Shown: piece by piece, positions 63,932-64,000 of the stretch | Position numbering within the stretch: the first letter of the stretch is position 1 | Layout of the letters: every line of letters starts with the position of its first letter | Assembly: GCA_019749805.1 (NCBI GenBank) | Contig: JAIEPH010000027.1 | Location: forward strand, 62,001-126,000 | Length of the DNA stretch: 64,000 nucleotides | Reading direction: 5' to 3' | DNA from: Mycobacteriaceae bacterium | GTDB taxonomy: Bacteria; Actinomycetota; Actinomycetes; Mycobacteriales; Mycobacteriaceae | The notes under the pieces: model-generated | Told to the model about the DNA's origin: nothing | Database searches by the model: none | Seen by the model: only the letters and a program-made list of their open reading frames with translations | Program-made: the position numbers and the translations under genes

Positions 63932-64000
63932 TCGGACGGCGAACATGCAAGACCACGACGGCGCCGCGGGCGACGTCGCGGCCGCCGCGCGGCAGGTCCT
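63929..64000 (+). CDS. mutT4: MutT4-like NUDIX protein, first 24 codons
   Basis: Only the start is in the window. It reads [20 protein letters not shown], matching the Arg-rich N-terminus I recall for M. tuberculosis MutT4 (Rv3908), which lies beside pcnA there as well. The NUDIX box would lie beyond the right edge. Confidence 0.75.
   Translation, partial: MSDGEHARPRRRRGRRRGRRAAGP

Noticed and set aside
1..64000. CRISPR array, tRNA/rRNA gene, insertion sequence or prophage
   Set aside because: No spaced repeats, cloverleaf-like sequence, transposase or integrase was seen in reading either strand.

Overview
The window looks like a chromosome segment of a rapidly growing mycobacterium (Mycolicibacterium-like). 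It is GC-rich and its right half carries, in mycobacterial order, homologues of the M. tuberculosis block Rv0058 (dnaB) back to Rv0036c, followed directly by homologues of Rv3907c (pcnA) and Rv3908 (mutT4). This is an origin-proximal arrangement, so oriC should lie beyond the right edge. Two further markers fit a rapid grower: a glucosylglycerate hydrolase of the M. hassiacum type, and a close homologue of the M. leprae 18 kDa small heat-shock antigen. Rv numbers are given from memory of those proteins, not from a search.

Left part, 1-10.2 kb: a benzoate and catechol catabolic island. The benzoate operon runs leftward (benA, benB, then one long gene fusing the BenC reductase, an FCD ligand-sensor-like domain and the BenD diol dehydrogenase). 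It ends near a truncated LuxR/LAL-type ATPase regulator that has its own promoter. A LysR regulator and catB, catA, catC run rightward, followed by a DODA-type ring-opening dioxygenase. Together these convert benzoate to catechol and then to the beta-ketoadipate enol-lactone; later steps and an uptake system are not in the window.

10-28 kb: accessory genes in short units. They include a secreted GH5 hydrolase, a short Acg-like nitroreductase, a phospholipase D protein and a stress cluster (J-domain protein, 18 kDa Hsp20, MerR/HspR-like regulator with a perfect 22-bp operator). Then come secreted and coiled-coil envelope proteins, a wax ester synthase, a ZIP transporter, a YihY/BrkB protein, an APC permease, a methyltransferase, a DUF4174/CIA30 secreted pair, and a GlxA-type regulator divergent from a quinone oxidoreductase across a palindrome.

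28-37 kb: dnaB (without an intein), a 490-bp spacer with four co-oriented DnaA-box-like sequences beside an AT-rich patch, and the operon rpsF-ssb-rpsR-rplI. Next is an inserted block (adenylate cyclase fused to a degenerate alpha/beta hydrolase, an esterase, an SGNH lipoprotein, and a patatin).

37-64 kb: core envelope and metabolism genes. These are a GT87 mannosyltransferase-like protein, ponA1, DUF5318, DUF1707, PadR plus ino1, a hydrolase, a PhoX-like Tat lipoprotein, an F420-type oxidoreductase, GntR, an amino-acid ABC transporter with fused binding protein and permease, MarR, ggh, an SDR, leuS, the Mtc28 antigen, YqgE, an MFS protein, a TIGR03084 protein, a calcium-repeat protein, pcnA and the start of mutT4.

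A recurring signal is a TANNNT -10 hexamer placed 6-7 nt before the start codon of sixteen genes, as expected for leaderless mRNAs. No tRNA, rRNA, CRISPR, insertion sequence or prophage was seen.
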